Part shown: piece after piece, positions 30,925-40,222 of the stretch | How the letters are laid out: every line of letters starts with the position of its first letter | Numbering within the stretch: the stretch's first letter is position 1 | DNA from: Roseateles_E sp005503085 | GTDB lineage: Bacteria; Pseudomonadota; Gammaproteobacteria; Burkholderiales; Burkholderiaceae_C | Direction of reading: 5' to 3' | Length of the DNA: 64,000 nucleotides | NCBI RefSeq assembly: GCF_028462495.1 | Contig: NZ_JAQOWX010000015.1 | Coordinates: 7,770-71,769, forward strand | The notes under the pieces: generated by a model | Database searches by the model: none | Seen by the model: only the letters and a program-made list of their open reading frames with translations | Told to the model about the DNA's origin: nothing | Translations under genes and position numbers: made by a program

Positions 30925-33701
30925 GCCACCAACTCCACATTCATCTCACTCATCAGTTCATCCAGTTCCGGGCCGAACACGGCCCAGGCCCGCTGCAGCC
31001 CGCCCTTGGCGGCCAGCTCGGCGTAGTCGAAATCATCGCGGCCGATCGCGCAGCTGCTGGCGATGTGATCCTTCATCAGGCGCAGCCATTCGGTCTGCTC
31101 GGGGCTGAAGGAGCTGCCGCGCTGGGCGTTGTGGCGGAAGATCCAGGCCTGGAAGCGCTTGTCCACGCTGTCGGCAAAGGGCTTCAGTTCGGTGTCCATG
31201 CCGGTGGCGAACCGCAGCAGCGAGACGATGTCGGTGAGCTGGCGGCGCAGCGTGGCGCCCTTGACCTGGTTGGCCTTCACCCGGGCATAGGCGCTCCACA
31301 GCTTGTCGGTGGTCAGCATCAGCGGCGGGCGGGCCAGTTGCTCGGTGAGTTGGTCCAGGGCCTCAAAGACCAGGGGGCGGCACTGGTAGGGCTGCTGGTA
31401 GTAGAAGCCCAGGGCGGCAATCTCGTCCTGGTGCTCGCGCAGATAGTCTTCGAAACGCTGGACGGCCTCGCGTGCCTGGGCCTCGGCCTGGGCGGCGAAG
31501 CCGGAGAAATTGACCTTGTCGAGGTTGACGTGATCGATCAGTTGCTCGCGGTCGCGGCGGGCTGTCTCGATCTCGTCGCGCAGGGCTGGTTTGTCAAACG
31601 GAGCGCAGGCGGATCGCACGCGCGCTTCGCGCGCAGCCTTCAGCTCCTCGGGCAAGAGCGTGTCTTCGCTGCGGGTGAAGCCCTGAGCTTTGGCCGAGGT
31701 GAGAGCGGCTTCCACGATGGCATCGGGGTTCAGGGCCTGGATCAGGGTCTTGCCCAGCTCGGCCACCGGGACGCCACCGCTGGCCGATTCGATGCGGGTG
31801 CGGGCCTTGTCGTCCAGCTGCTTGGCCAGCCGCACCAGGCGGTTGGCCAGCGAGAGCAGGGTGTCGTCATCGCGCTGGCCCAGGGCCACGCCTTGCAGCA
31901 GTTCCTTCAGCGGCACCTGCGGCTTCTTTTCCAGCGGGCGGCTCTCGGTCTTCAGCGACTTCTCCACGCCCACCGCGTCGATCAGGACGAAGCGGGTCTT
32001 GGCACCATCGGCACTGGCGCTGACGCGCTGCAGGCCGTCGGCATCGAGGCTGCGCACGCCGCGGCCCTTCATCTGTTCGTAATAGCCCTTGCTGCGCACA
32101 TCGCGCATGAAGAGCAGCACTTCCAGCGGCTTCACATCGGTGCCGGTGGCGATCATGTCCACGGTGACGGCGATGCGCGGGTGGTACTCGTTGCGGAAGG
32201 CCTGCAGCACGCCGTCAGCGTCTTTCTCGCTGTAGGTGACCTTGCGGCAAAACGCATTGCCCTGGTCGTAGACCTCGCGCACCAGCTTGATGATGTCGTC
32301 GGCGTGGCTGTCAGTCTTGGCGAAGATCAGGGTCTTGGGCGTTTCCTGCCGGTTGGGAAAGAGCTGGGTTTCCACGGCCGTCTTCATGGCCTGGAGACAC
32401 AAGCGGATCTGGCTGGTGTTGACCACCGAACGGTCCAGCTGTTTGCCGGTGTAGGCGGTGTCTTCTTCGGTTTCGGCCCAGCGCTTCTTGCGGGTCTGGC
32501 GGTCGCGGTGGTCCACCCACTCCTTGGCCTCAAGCAGGCCGCCCTTCTTCGTGACCTCGGTATCGATCTCCCAGACGTCGTAGCCGACGTTGACGCCATC
32601 GGCTACCGAGTCTTCATAGCTGTACTCGGCCACCACGTTCTCATTGAAAAAGCCAAAGGTGCGCTTGTCCGGGGTGGCGGTCAAGCCGATCAAAAAGGCG
32701 TCGAAGTAATCGAGCACCTGTTTCCACAGGTTGTAGATGCTGCGATGGCACTCGTCGATGACGATGAAGTCAAAGGCTTCGACGGGCAGCTCGGCGTTGT
32801 ACTGCACCAGCTTGCCCTGCTTGCCGACGGCCTTGGCCACGTCCTCGGCCGGGATGTCCTCGGTCGACTCGTCCAGGGGTTCGCCACTGAGCGTCGCGTA
32901 CATGCGCTGGATGGTGCTGATGCAGACGTGCGCGTGGCGGTCCACTCCGGCCGTGCCGACGCGCTGCACGTTGTAGAGCTCGGTGAACTTGCGGCCGTCG
33001 TCGGGCGGCGTGTAGGCCATGAATTCCTGATGCGCCTGCTTGCCGAGGTTGCGCGTGTCCACCAGGAACAGGATGCGCTTGGCGCCGCCGAACTTGAGCA
33101 GGCGGTAGATGGCCGTGATGGCGGTGAAGGTCTTGCCGGCGCCGGTGGCCATGTGGACCAGGGCGCGTGGCCGGTTGGCGCCCAGTGACTGTTCGAGGCC
33201 GATGACGGCATCGGTCTGGCAATCGCGCAGGTTCTCGCTGGGCAGGGCGGGCATGTGCTCGGCCAGGCGGCGGCGCAGGCTGTCAGGCCGGGTCGCCCAT
33301 TGCTGCAATTGCTCGGGCCGAAAGAAATGGAATATCTCGCGCGAGCGCGGTGCGGGGTCCAGCGCATTGCTGAAACGGATGATCTGCCCGGTGCTCTCAA
33401 ACAAAAAGGGCAAGGGCTTGTGCTCGCGCCGCCATTTGAGCTTGGCACTTGCGTAGCCCTCGGTCTGCCGCTCGGTGGCAGTCAGGTTCTCACCGGCCTC
33501 GTCACGCTTGGCTTCGATCACGCCCACCGGCTCGCGGTCCACATAGAGCAGGTAGTCGGCAGGGCCGGTGTCGGTCGGGTGCTCGCGCACGGCCACACCC
33601 AGGCCGGCGCTCAGATCGAGCGCGCGGTAGTCCTGGACCATCCATCCCGCCTGGGCCAGCTTCGTATCGATGACGAGCCGTGCCTTCTGCTCTGGCGACA
33701 T
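30921..33701 (-). CDS. hsdR: Type I restriction endonuclease/translocase subunit
   Basis: 926-residue motor and nuclease subunit. The N-terminal nuclease domain has the PD-(D/E)xK pattern (PADYLLYVDREPVGVIEAKR). The helicase core shows Walker A MATGAGKTFT and the DECHRS box, with later motifs VTVDMIATGTDVKPLE and KGRGVRSLD. The C-terminal about 300 residues would contact HsdM. The ATG used follows GGGAGAAGG; a TTG nine codons upstream is unlikely. It begins 49 nt after the gyrB stop on the same strand and leads the hsdR-hsdS-AlbA_2 operon by a GTGA overlap. It may be partly read from gyrB transcription. Confidence 0.95.
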   Translation of the reverse strand: MSPEQKARLVIDTKLAQAGWMVQDYRALDLSAGLGVAVREHPTDTGPADYLLYVDREPVGVIEAKRDEAGENLTATERQTEGYASAKLKWRREHKPLPFLFESTGQIIRFSNALDPAPRSREIFHFFRPEQLQQWATRPDSLRRRLAEHMPALPSENLRDCQTDAVIGLEQSLGANRPRALVHMATGAGKTFTAITAIYRLLKFGGAKRILFLVDTRNLGKQAHQEFMAYTPPDDGRKFTELYNVQRVGTAGVDRHAHVCISTIQRMYATLSGEPLDESTEDIPAEDVAKAVGKQGKLVQYNAELPVEAFDFIVIDECHRSIYNLWKQVLDYFDAFLIGLTATPDKRTFGFFNENVVAEYSYEDSVADGVNVGYDVWEIDTEVTKKGGLLEAKEWVDHRDRQTRKKRWAETEEDTAYTGKQLDRSVVNTSQIRLCLQAMKTAVETQLFPNRQETPKTLIFAKTDSHADDIIKLVREVYDQGNAFCRKVTYSEKDADGVLQAFRNEYHPRIAVTVDMIATGTDVKPLEVLLFMRDVRSKGYYEQMKGRGVRSLDADGLQRVSASADGAKTRFVLIDAVGVEKSLKTESRPLEKKPQVPLKELLQGVALGQRDDDTLLSLANRLVRLAKQLDDKARTRIESASGGVPVAELGKTLIQALNPDAIVEAALTSAKAQGFTRSEDTLLPEELKAAREARVRSACAPFDKPALRDEIETARRDREQLIDHVNLDKVNFSGFAAQAEAQAREAVQRFEDYLREHQDEIAALGFYYQQPYQCRPLVFEALDQLTEQLARPPLMLTTDKLWSAYARVKANQVKGATLRRQLTDIVSLLRFATGMDTELKPFADSVDKRFQAWIFRHNAQRGSSFSPEQTEWLRLMKDHIASSCAIGRDDFDYAELAAKGGLQRAWAVFGPELDELMSEMNVELVA

Positions 33702-33749
33702 GCCTTCTCCCTGCTGGTGGCTCGCCAAAACCTGCGAGCGAGGCCTCGA

Positions 33750-36302
33750 TCACACGTCGATATTCGCCGCCCTCAGCGCATTCGTCTCAATGAAATCGCG
33801 GCGCGGCTCGACCTCGTCGCCCATCAGCATCGTGAACACCCGGTCTGCTTCGATGGCGTCGTCGATCTGCACGCGCAGCAGGCGGCGGACGTTGGGGTCC
33901 ATCGTGGTTTCCCAGAGCTGCTCGGGGTTCATCTCGCCCAGACCCTTGTAGCGCTGGCGGCCGACGCTGTTTTCGGCTTGCTGCATCAGCCAGGCCATCG
34001 CACCGCGGAAGTCGCTGACCTTGCTTTCCTTGGCCTTCTCGCCTTCGCCCTTGCGGACGATGGCTTCCTCGCCGATCAGGCCCTTGAAGGTGCGGCCGGC
34101 GTCGGCCAGCACTTCGTAGTCGGCGCCGTGCATGAAGTCGGCATTGATGACGCTGGAGCGCACATTGCCGTGCTGGCGGCGGCTGATGCGCAGCAGCAGC
34201 TTGTCGGTGCGGGCGTCGTACTCGCTGCTGACTTCGGCCTGGTGCAGCGCGGCCTGCATCGCGGCAGCGGCTTCCTCGGCGGCCTCCTTGGTGTCGAGGT
34301 TGATGGCCAGGCCGCTGGACAGCACGCGCAGCGCCTCGAAGTCCATCCAGTTGGCCAGGCGGGTGATCACGCTTTCGGACAGGACGTACTTGCGCGCCAG
34401 CTGCTCCAGCGCTTCGCCGGAGAGCACCGCGCCGCCGATGCCGGTGTGCAGATGGGCGTCCTGCAGCGCCACCTTCAGCAGGAAGGCGTCCAGCTCGGTG
34501 CCGTCCTTCAGGTATTGCTCGTGCTTGCCGACCTTGACCTTGTAGAGCGGCGGCTGGGCGATGTAGATGTGGCCGCGCTCGCAGAGCTCGGGCATCTGGC
34601 GGTAGAAGAAGGTCAGCAGCAGGGTGCGGATGTGGGCGCCGTCCACGTCCGCGTCGGTCATGATGATGATGCGGTGGTAGCGCAGCTTGTCGGGGTTGAA
34701 GTCGTCGCTGCCGGCGCCGCGGCCGATGCCGGTGCCTAAAGCGGTGATCAGCGTGATGATCTCGTTGGAGGTCAGCAGCTTCTCGTAGCGCGCCTTCTCG
34801 ACGTTCAGGATCTTGCCGCGCAGCGGCAGGATGGCCTGGAACTTACGGTCGCGGCCCTGCTTGGCGGAGCCGCCGGCGGAGTCACCCTCGACGATGTAGA
34901 TCTCGCACAGCGAAGGATCCTTCTCCTGGCAATCGGCCAGCTTGCCGGGCAGGCCCAGGCCGTCGAGCACGCCCTTGCGGCGCGTCATCTCGCGGGCCTT
35001 GCGCGCGGCCTCGCGGGCGCGGGCGGCGTCGAGGATCTTGCCGCAGATGATCTTGGCGTCGATCGGGTTCTCGAGCAGCCAGTCGGTCAGCAGGCGGCTG
35101 ACGATGTCCTCGACCGGCGCGCGCACTTCCGAGCTGACCAGCTTGTCCTTGGTCTGCGAGCTGAACTTGGGCTCGGGCACCTTCACCGAGACCACGCAGG
35201 CCAGGCCTTCGCGCATATCGTCGCCGGCCACCTCGACCTTGGCCTTCTTGGCCAGCTCGTTGTCGACGATGTATTTGTTCAGCACGCGTGTCATCGCGGC
35301 GCGCAGGCCGGTCAGATGGGTGCCGCCGTCGCGCTGCGGGATGTTGTTGGTGAAGCAGAGGACGTTCTCGTTGAAGCCGTCGTTCCACTGCATCGCCACT
35401 TCGACGCCGACATTGGTGCCCTGCTCGCTGATCTTGTCGCCCTGGGCGTGGAAGATCTTCGGGTGCAGGGTGTTCTTGCCCTTGTTGATGAACTCGACAA
35501 AGCCCTGCACGCCGCCGGCGTAGGCGAAGTTGTCTTCCTTGTTGTTGCGCTCGTCGACCAGGCGGATCTTGACGCCGTTGTTCAGGAACGAGAGCTCGCG
35601 CAGGCGCTTGGCGAGGATGTCGTAGTGGAAATCGTTGTTGGTCTGGAAGATCTCGGTGTCGGGCAGGAAGTGGACCTCGGTGCCGCGCTTGTCGGTCTCG
35701 CCGACGATGCGCATCGGGCTGGTCTCGACGCCGTCGACGATCTCGATCAGGCGGTCCTGCGGGATGCCTTGCTTGAACTCGAGCTGGTGGATCTTGCCGT
35801 CGCGGCGCACGGTCAGGCGCAGGGTCTTGGACAGGCCGTTGACGCAGGACACGCCCACGCCGTGCAGGCCGCCGGAGACCTTGTAGCTGTTCTGGTTGAA
35901 CTTGCCGCCGGCATGCAGCTCGGTCAGCGCGATCTCGGCGGCGCTGCGCTTGGGCTCGTGCTTGTCGTCCATCTTGACGCCGGTGGGGATGCCGCGGCCG
36001 TTGTCGATGACGGAGATGCTGTTGTCGGTGTGGATCGTGACGATGATGTCGTCGCAATGGCCGGCCAGCGATTCATCGATGGAGTTGTCGACCACCTCGA
36101 ACACCAGGTGGTGCAGGCCGGTGCCGTCCGAGGTGTCGCCGATATACATGCCGGGGCGCTTGCGCACGGCTTCCAGGCCCTCGAGGATCTGGATCGAATC
36201 CGCGCCGTAGACCGCGCCCGAAGACGCTTCTGCGGAGACCGCGTCCTTCTGCTTATCGGTCAGGCCATCGGGGTTCTGTTCGTTGCTCGGCACATCACTC
36301 AT
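33750..36302 (-). CDS. gyrB: DNA gyrase subunit B
   Basis: 850-residue ATPase subunit of gyrase, which supercoils DNA with GyrA. The GHKL ATPase domain is clear (EVVDNSIDESLAGHCD, DNGRGIPTG, SGGLHGVGVSCVN). The Toprim domain has EGDSAGGSAKQGRDR and the DADVDGAH metal-binding site, and the C-terminus carries QRYKGLGEMNPEQLWETT. A short acidic, Gln-rich extension (about 25 residues) precedes the conserved start and is common in Burkholderiales. It follows dnaN in the dnaA-dnaN-gyrB order that marks the origin in this group. Confidence 0.98.
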   Translation of the reverse strand: MSDVPSNEQNPDGLTDKQKDAVSAEASSGAVYGADSIQILEGLEAVRKRPGMYIGDTSDGTGLHHLVFEVVDNSIDESLAGHCDDIIVTIHTDNSISVIDNGRGIPTGVKMDDKHEPKRSAAEIALTELHAGGKFNQNSYKVSGGLHGVGVSCVNGLSKTLRLTVRRDGKIHQLEFKQGIPQDRLIEIVDGVETSPMRIVGETDKRGTEVHFLPDTEIFQTNNDFHYDILAKRLRELSFLNNGVKIRLVDERNNKEDNFAYAGGVQGFVEFINKGKNTLHPKIFHAQGDKISEQGTNVGVEVAMQWNDGFNENVLCFTNNIPQRDGGTHLTGLRAAMTRVLNKYIVDNELAKKAKVEVAGDDMREGLACVVSVKVPEPKFSSQTKDKLVSSEVRAPVEDIVSRLLTDWLLENPIDAKIICGKILDAARAREAARKAREMTRRKGVLDGLGLPGKLADCQEKDPSLCEIYIVEGDSAGGSAKQGRDRKFQAILPLRGKILNVEKARYEKLLTSNEIITLITALGTGIGRGAGSDDFNPDKLRYHRIIIMTDADVDGAHIRTLLLTFFYRQMPELCERGHIYIAQPPLYKVKVGKHEQYLKDGTELDAFLLKVALQDAHLHTGIGGAVLSGEALEQLARKYVLSESVITRLANWMDFEALRVLSSGLAINLDTKEAAEEAAAAMQAALHQAEVSSEYDARTDKLLLRISRRQHGNVRSSVINADFMHGADYEVLADAGRTFKGLIGEEAIVRKGEGEKAKESKVSDFRGAMAWLMQQAENSVGRQRYKGLGEMNPEQLWETTMDPNVRRLLRVQIDDAIEADRVFTMLMGDEVEPRRDFIETNALRAANIDV

Positions 36303-36358
36303 CGGGGACTCTCTCTCACTGTCGGGCAGCCACTTCGCCGCCCCTTTAAAAGCACTGA

Positions 36359-36376
36359 AGCGGGCCGAGGCCCGCT
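36359..36376 (-). terminator. Hairpin between dnaN and gyrB
   Basis: AGCGGGCC (36359-36366) and GGCCCGCT (36369-36376) form a perfect stem downstream of dnaN. The T-run on the minus strand is short and displaced (TGCTTTTAAA), so it may attenuate rather than end dnaN transcription. Confidence 0.4.
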
Positions 36377-36397
36377 GTCGTCAAGTCAGTTCTCGCC

Positions 36398-37522
36398 TCA
36401 GATCCGCATCGGCATCACGACGTACTTGAAGCCGGTCTGCTCGGGGATCGTGATCAGCGCGCTGGCGGCGCTGTCGTTCAGATCGATGGACACCATGTCC
36501 TGGCTCATGTTCTGCAGCGCGTCCATCAGATAGGTCACGTTGAAGCCGGTCTCGATCAGGTCGCCGCCGTAGTCGATCTCGATCTCTTCCTTGGCCTCTT
36601 CCTGCTCGGCATTGCTGGAGGCGATGCTCAGGAGGCCCGGCTCGAAACTCAGGCGCACTGCCTTGAACTTCTCGCTGGTCAGGATCGCGGCGCGCTGCAG
36701 GCTGGCCAGCAGCGGCTGGCGGCCCAGCGTCACATTGAACTTGTGGTTCTTCGGGATCACGCGGTTGTAGTCGGGGAACTTGCCCTCGACCAGCTTGGTG
36801 ACGAACTCCATGCCGCTGAAGGTGAACTTGGCCTGGTTGCCGGCGAAGCGCATCTCGATCGGCTGGTCGTCGGAGCCATCCTTGCCACCGTCCTTCAGCA
36901 AGCGCATCAGCTCCAGCACGGTCTTGCGCGGCAGGATGACTTCCTGCTTGGGCATATCGGCTTCCAGCGTCGCCTGGGCCAGCGCCAGGCGATGGCCGTC
37001 GGTGGCGACCAGGGTCAGGGTCTTGCCTTCGGCAACGAAGAGGATGCCGGTGAGGTAGTAGCGGATGTCATGCACCGCCAACGCGAAGTGCACCTGGTTG
37101 ATCAGGCTCTTCAGCGTTTTCTGCGGCACGGCGAAGGCCGGGCCGAAGTCGGCGGCTTCCTGCACCAGCGGGAAGTCATCGGCCGGCAGGGTCTGCAAGG
37201 TGAAGCGGCTCTTGCCGCCCTGCAGCGTCAGCTTGCTGGCATTGGCGGTCAGGCTGACGGTCTGGTCGGCGGGCATCGAGCGCAGGATGTCGATCAGCTT
37301 GCGCGCGCCCACCGTGGTGCTGAAGTTGCCGGCGTCGCCGTCCAGCTCGGCCGTGGTGCGGACCTGGATTTCCAGGTCGGAGGTGGTCAGCTCGAGCTGC
37401 GGGCCTTGCTTGCGTATCAGCACATTGGCCAGGATGGGCAGGGTATGGCGCCGCTCGACGATGCCGGCCACGGCCTGCAGCGCGCTCAAGACCTTGTCCT
37501 GGGTGGCTTTCAACACAATCAT
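36398..37522 (-). CDS. dnaN: DNA polymerase III sliding clamp (beta subunit)
   Basis: 374-residue clamp that tethers polymerase III to DNA as a dimeric ring. It begins MIVLKATQDKVLSALQAVAGIVERRHTLPILAN split over the first clamp domain, and ends with the family tail YVVMPMRI. The motifs LTLVATDGHRLAL and the interdomain regions are intact. The length is slightly over the usual 366-370 residues. The ATG is preceded by GAGAGGTTTCC. It lies between dnaA (100 nt upstream) and gyrB on the same strand. Confidence 0.98.
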   Translation of the reverse strand: MIVLKATQDKVLSALQAVAGIVERRHTLPILANVLIRKQGPQLELTTSDLEIQVRTTAELDGDAGNFSTTVGARKLIDILRSMPADQTVSLTANASKLTLQGGKSRFTLQTLPADDFPLVQEAADFGPAFAVPQKTLKSLINQVHFALAVHDIRYYLTGILFVAEGKTLTLVATDGHRLALAQATLEADMPKQEVILPRKTVLELMRLLKDGGKDGSDDQPIEMRFAGNQAKFTFSGMEFVTKLVEGKFPDYNRVIPKNHKFNVTLGRQPLLASLQRAAILTSEKFKAVRLSFEPGLLSIASSNAEQEEAKEEIEIDYGGDLIETGFNVTYLMDALQNMSQDMVSIDLNDSAASALITIPEQTGFKYVVMPMRI

Positions 37523-37622
37523 GGAAACCTCTCTCCGCTCTGTTTTGGCTTTGGCGCCGGGCCCGTCGGGCAACAGCGCGTATTTTCACCTACTTATAGG
37601 GCAAATTCCGCTGAGGAAAGCG

Positions 37623-39113
37623 CTAGCCCTTCAAGGTTTGCTCCAGCACGTGAAGCTGCTGGTTCAGCTCGGTGTTCTTCTGCCGCTCGCCGCCGATCTT
37701 GCGCACCGCATGCAGCACCGTCGTGTGGTCGCGGCCGCCGAACAGCTCGCCGATCTCGGGCAAGCTCTTCTGTGTCAGCTCCTTGGCCAGGTACATCGCG
37801 ATCTGGCGCGGTCGCGCGATGCTGGCCGGGCGCTTCTTGCTGTACATATCGGCGACCTTGATCTTGTAGAAGTCGGCCACCGTCTTCTGGATGTTCTCGA
37901 CCGAGATCTGCCGGTTCTGGATCGACAGCAGGTCCTTCAGCGCCTCGCGGGCCAGCTGGATATTGATGTCCTTGTGCGAGAAACGGCTGTAGGCCAGCAC
38001 CTTGCGCAGCGCACCTTCGAGCTCGCGCACGTTCGCTCTGACGTTCTTCGCGATGAAGAAGGCCACATCCTCGGGCATCGGTGTCTGCTCGGCCTCGGCC
38101 TTCTTGATCAGGATGGCCACCCGCATCTCCAGCTCGGGCGGCTCGATGGCCACCGTCAGGCCGGCGTCGAAGCGGCTGGTCAGGCGCTCATCGATGTCCA
38201 CCAGGCCCTTGGGATAGGTGTCCGAGGTCATGATGATGTGGGCGCGCTTGGCCAAGAGGGCCTCGAAGGCGTTGAAAAACTCCTCCTGCGTGCGGTCCTT
38301 GCCGGCGAAGAACTGCACATCATCGATCAGCAGCAGGTCCAGCGAGTGGTACTTGGCCTTGAGCTCGTCGAAGGTCTTGCGCTGGTAGTTCTTTACGACA
38401 TCCGAGATGAACTGCTCGGCATGCAGATAGAGCACCCGCGCATCAGGCTTGTCGCGCAGCAAGGCGTTGCCGACCGCATGGATCAGATGGGTCTTGCCCA
38501 GACCGACGCCGCCGTAGATGAACAGCGGGTTGTACATCGCGCCCGGCGCACCGGCCACATGCAGGGCCGCGGTGCGCGCCATCTGGTTGGCGCGGCCGGG
38601 CACCAGGGTGTCGAAGGTCAGCGCGGTATTGAGGCGGTGGCGGCTGGCGCTGGGCGGCGGACCCAGGGCCGGATTGCTGTGGATGACGGGCTGTTGCGGG
38701 TCGCGCGGCGCGGCCGGGGCCGCCGGCACGGGTTCGGGCTGCGGCGGGCTGACCGGGCGCAGGCCGTTGTGCAGCACCTGGCCGACGGCGATCGGCTGGT
38801 TGGCGGGCAGGGGCTGGGCCACGCGGCCGACCGGCTCACGCGCGGCCAGGGCCAGCTCCAGGCGGGCCGGTTTGCCGGCCAGCTCGGTCAGGATGGCTTC
38901 GATGCGGCCCGCATACTGGTTGCGGATCCAGTCGAGCTTGAAGCGGTTGGGCACGCGCAACGAGACGACCACCGCGTCGGCGCCGCTGCCGTCGGCCACA
39001 TCGGCCGGGGGCAGCGGGCGAATCCAGGTATTGAATTGTTGTTCGGGCAGTTCAGCAGCCAGGCGCTCACAGCCGCGCTGCCAAAGTTCTGCCCCAGACA
39101 TGTCTGCGCTCAT
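37623..39113 (-). CDS. dnaA: Chromosomal replication initiator DnaA
   Basis: 496-residue initiator that binds DnaA boxes at oriC and melts the origin. Domain I (about 1-90) includes ELWQRGCERLAAELPEQQFNTWIRP. A Pro/Ala-rich linker (about 110-165) follows. The AAA+ domain has Walker A GGVGLGKTHLIHAVG and Walker B LLLIDDVQF. The DNA-binding domain has the signature ELFGGRDHTTVLHAVRKI. ATGs at 39113 and 39101 are both possible. The 5' flank carries DnaA boxes, implying autoregulation. Confidence 0.98.
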   Translation of the reverse strand: MSADMSGAELWQRGCERLAAELPEQQFNTWIRPLPPADVADGSGADAVVVSLRVPNRFKLDWIRNQYAGRIEAILTELAGKPARLELALAAREPVGRVAQPLPANQPIAVGQVLHNGLRPVSPPQPEPVPAAPAAPRDPQQPVIHSNPALGPPPSASRHRLNTALTFDTLVPGRANQMARTAALHVAGAPGAMYNPLFIYGGVGLGKTHLIHAVGNALLRDKPDARVLYLHAEQFISDVVKNYQRKTFDELKAKYHSLDLLLIDDVQFFAGKDRTQEEFFNAFEALLAKRAHIIMTSDTYPKGLVDIDERLTSRFDAGLTVAIEPPELEMRVAILIKKAEAEQTPMPEDVAFFIAKNVRANVRELEGALRKVLAYSRFSHKDINIQLAREALKDLLSIQNRQISVENIQKTVADFYKIKVADMYSKKRPASIARPRQIAMYLAKELTQKSLPEIGELFGGRDHTTVLHAVRKIGGERQKNTELNQQLHVLEQTLKG

Positions 39114-39556
39114 TGTGGAAAACTTGTTCTTGAGCGGCCGGATTGTACGGGTTTGACGCGGCCGAATCGCAGGTTATCCACAGATTTTTGGGCGCGGTCA
39201 AGCCCCCGATAACCCGGGATGGCGATCCCTCTTGATTGACCGGGGCGCCAAAGTTTGGTGTAATCGCGGGTTTTCCGGACGCCGGATGGTTGCGCACGGG
39301 CGGACTTGTTCTTTGCACTAGCATGTGGATTGATGGGTCTTGTCCCATGTCGGCCCCAAGGCAGGGCCGGCGCGGCGCACATCGGTGGCCGTCTGGGCCG
39401 TATCGGCCTGCTGGACCCGTCAAGGGTGTGGCAGATCGGCGCGGCTTCGGCGGCCGGGATGCCCAGCGCATCTCGTAACGATTTGCCCACAACCGCTCTC
39501 GCGGGCGAGGATTCCTCGCTGCGTTGTAGCGTCTTTAGACCTCAAGAGGTTTCATC
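39114..39556. other. oriC: Predicted chromosomal origin region (oriC) between dnaA and rpmH
   Basis: This 443-nt gene-free gap separates leftward dnaA-dnaN-gyrB from rightward rpmH-rnpA-yidD-yidC-mnmE. It contains one perfect DnaA box TTATCCACA (39174-39182) and weaker boxes TGTGGAAAA (39115-39123) and TGTGGATTG (39324-39332). A further cluster of boxes sits inside rnpA at 39831-39895. Betaproteobacterial origins usually lie here. A clear AT-rich unwinding element is not obvious by eye, so the exact limits are unsure; promoters of dnaA and rpmH must also be in this gap. Confidence 0.7.
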
Positions 39557-39691
39557 ATGAAACGCACCTACCAAGCTTCCAAGACCCGTCGCGCCCGTAC
39601 CCATGGCTTCCTCGTCCGCATGAAGACCCGCGGCGGTCGCGCCGTCATCGCTGCGCGCCGCGCCAAGGGCCGCAAGCGTCTGGCTGTCTAA
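39557..39691 (+). CDS. rpmH: 50S ribosomal protein L34
   Basis: 44-residue ribosomal protein, very basic: MKRTYQASKTRRARTHGF, then LVRMKTRGGRAVIAARRAKG and the KRLAV end. The sequence is the standard L34 of betaproteobacteria. An AAGAGG ribosome site precedes the ATG. It is the first rightward gene from the origin and is followed 16 nt later by rnpA, the conserved pair. Confidence 0.98.
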   Translation: MKRTYQASKTRRARTHGFLVRMKTRGGRAVIAARRAKGRKRLAV

Positions 39692-39707
39692 GTCGGGACA
39701 CGACAGC

Positions 39708-40217
39708 GTGATCGGCCGCATCCTGCGATCGGCCGACTTTGAGCGCGTGCTGGGTTCGCCCAGCCGTGCTCGCAGCAGCCATTTCGCTGTGCACCATGTT
39801 GCGGCCAGCCCCAGCCTGCCGGGCAAGAAGTTGTCCACAGATGCGGCCAAGTTATCAACAGGCGATGCACCGGACATCCACATGCTTGTGGATGAGGGCC
39901 GCGCTCAGGCGCTGCCGCAAGGCTGCTGGCTGGGTAGCGTGGTGCCCAAACGCCATGCCCGCCGCGCCGTGACCCGTACCCTGCTGAAGCGCCAGATCCG
40001 CGCCGCCTTCGTGGCCCAGGCTGCGGCCGAAGAGCCGTTGCTGCCGGGGCTGTGGGTGGTGCGCTTGCGTGCGCCCTTCGATATCAAGCAGTTCCCCAGC
40101 GCCTCGTCCGAGGCGCTGCGCACGGCTGCGCGCGTCGAGTTGGCCCAGCTGTTCGAGCGCGCACGCGCGCCGCAGCGCGAGCAACAGCGGCCGGCCCGTG
40201 CCCGGCCGCAGGCCTGA
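39708..40217 (+). CDS. rnpA: Ribonuclease P protein component with an insertion that encodes DnaA boxes
   Basis: 169-residue protein subunit of RNase P, longer than the usual 110-130. The start is GTG. Conserved parts are the N-terminal RILRSADFERVL and the RNR-type motif in VVPKRHARRAVTRTLLKRQIR. Between them lies an extra segment (about residues 40-67: KKLSTDAAKLSTGDAP and so on) whose codons for KLST and nearby residues spell DnaA boxes: TTGTCCACA, TTATCAACA, ACATCCACA and TGTGGATGA. The C-terminus is an extended basic tail (REQQRPARARPQA). Confidence 0.95.
   Translation: MIGRILRSADFERVLGSPSRARSSHFAVHHVAASPSLPGKKLSTDAAKLSTGDAPDIHMLVDEGRAQALPQGCWLGSVVPKRHARRAVTRTLLKRQIRAAFVAQAAAEEPLLPGLWVVRLRAPFDIKQFPSASSEALRTAARVELAQLFERARAPQREQQRPARARPQA
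39831..39895. promoter_or_regulatory. DnaA-box cluster inside rnpA
   Basis: Four near-consensus boxes fall within 65 bp: TTGTCCACA (39831-39839), TTATCAACA (39852-39860), ACATCCACA (39874-39882) and, inverted, TGTGGATGA (39887-39895). They lie about 275 bp beyond the dnaA-rpmH gap. They may titrate DnaA or extend the origin. Confidence 0.6.
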
Positions 40218-40222
40218 GCGAT

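Noticed and set aside
39236..39560. Short frames in the dnaA-rpmH gap as genes
   Set aside because: They overlap each other, lack ribosome sites and fall in the expected origin and promoter region.
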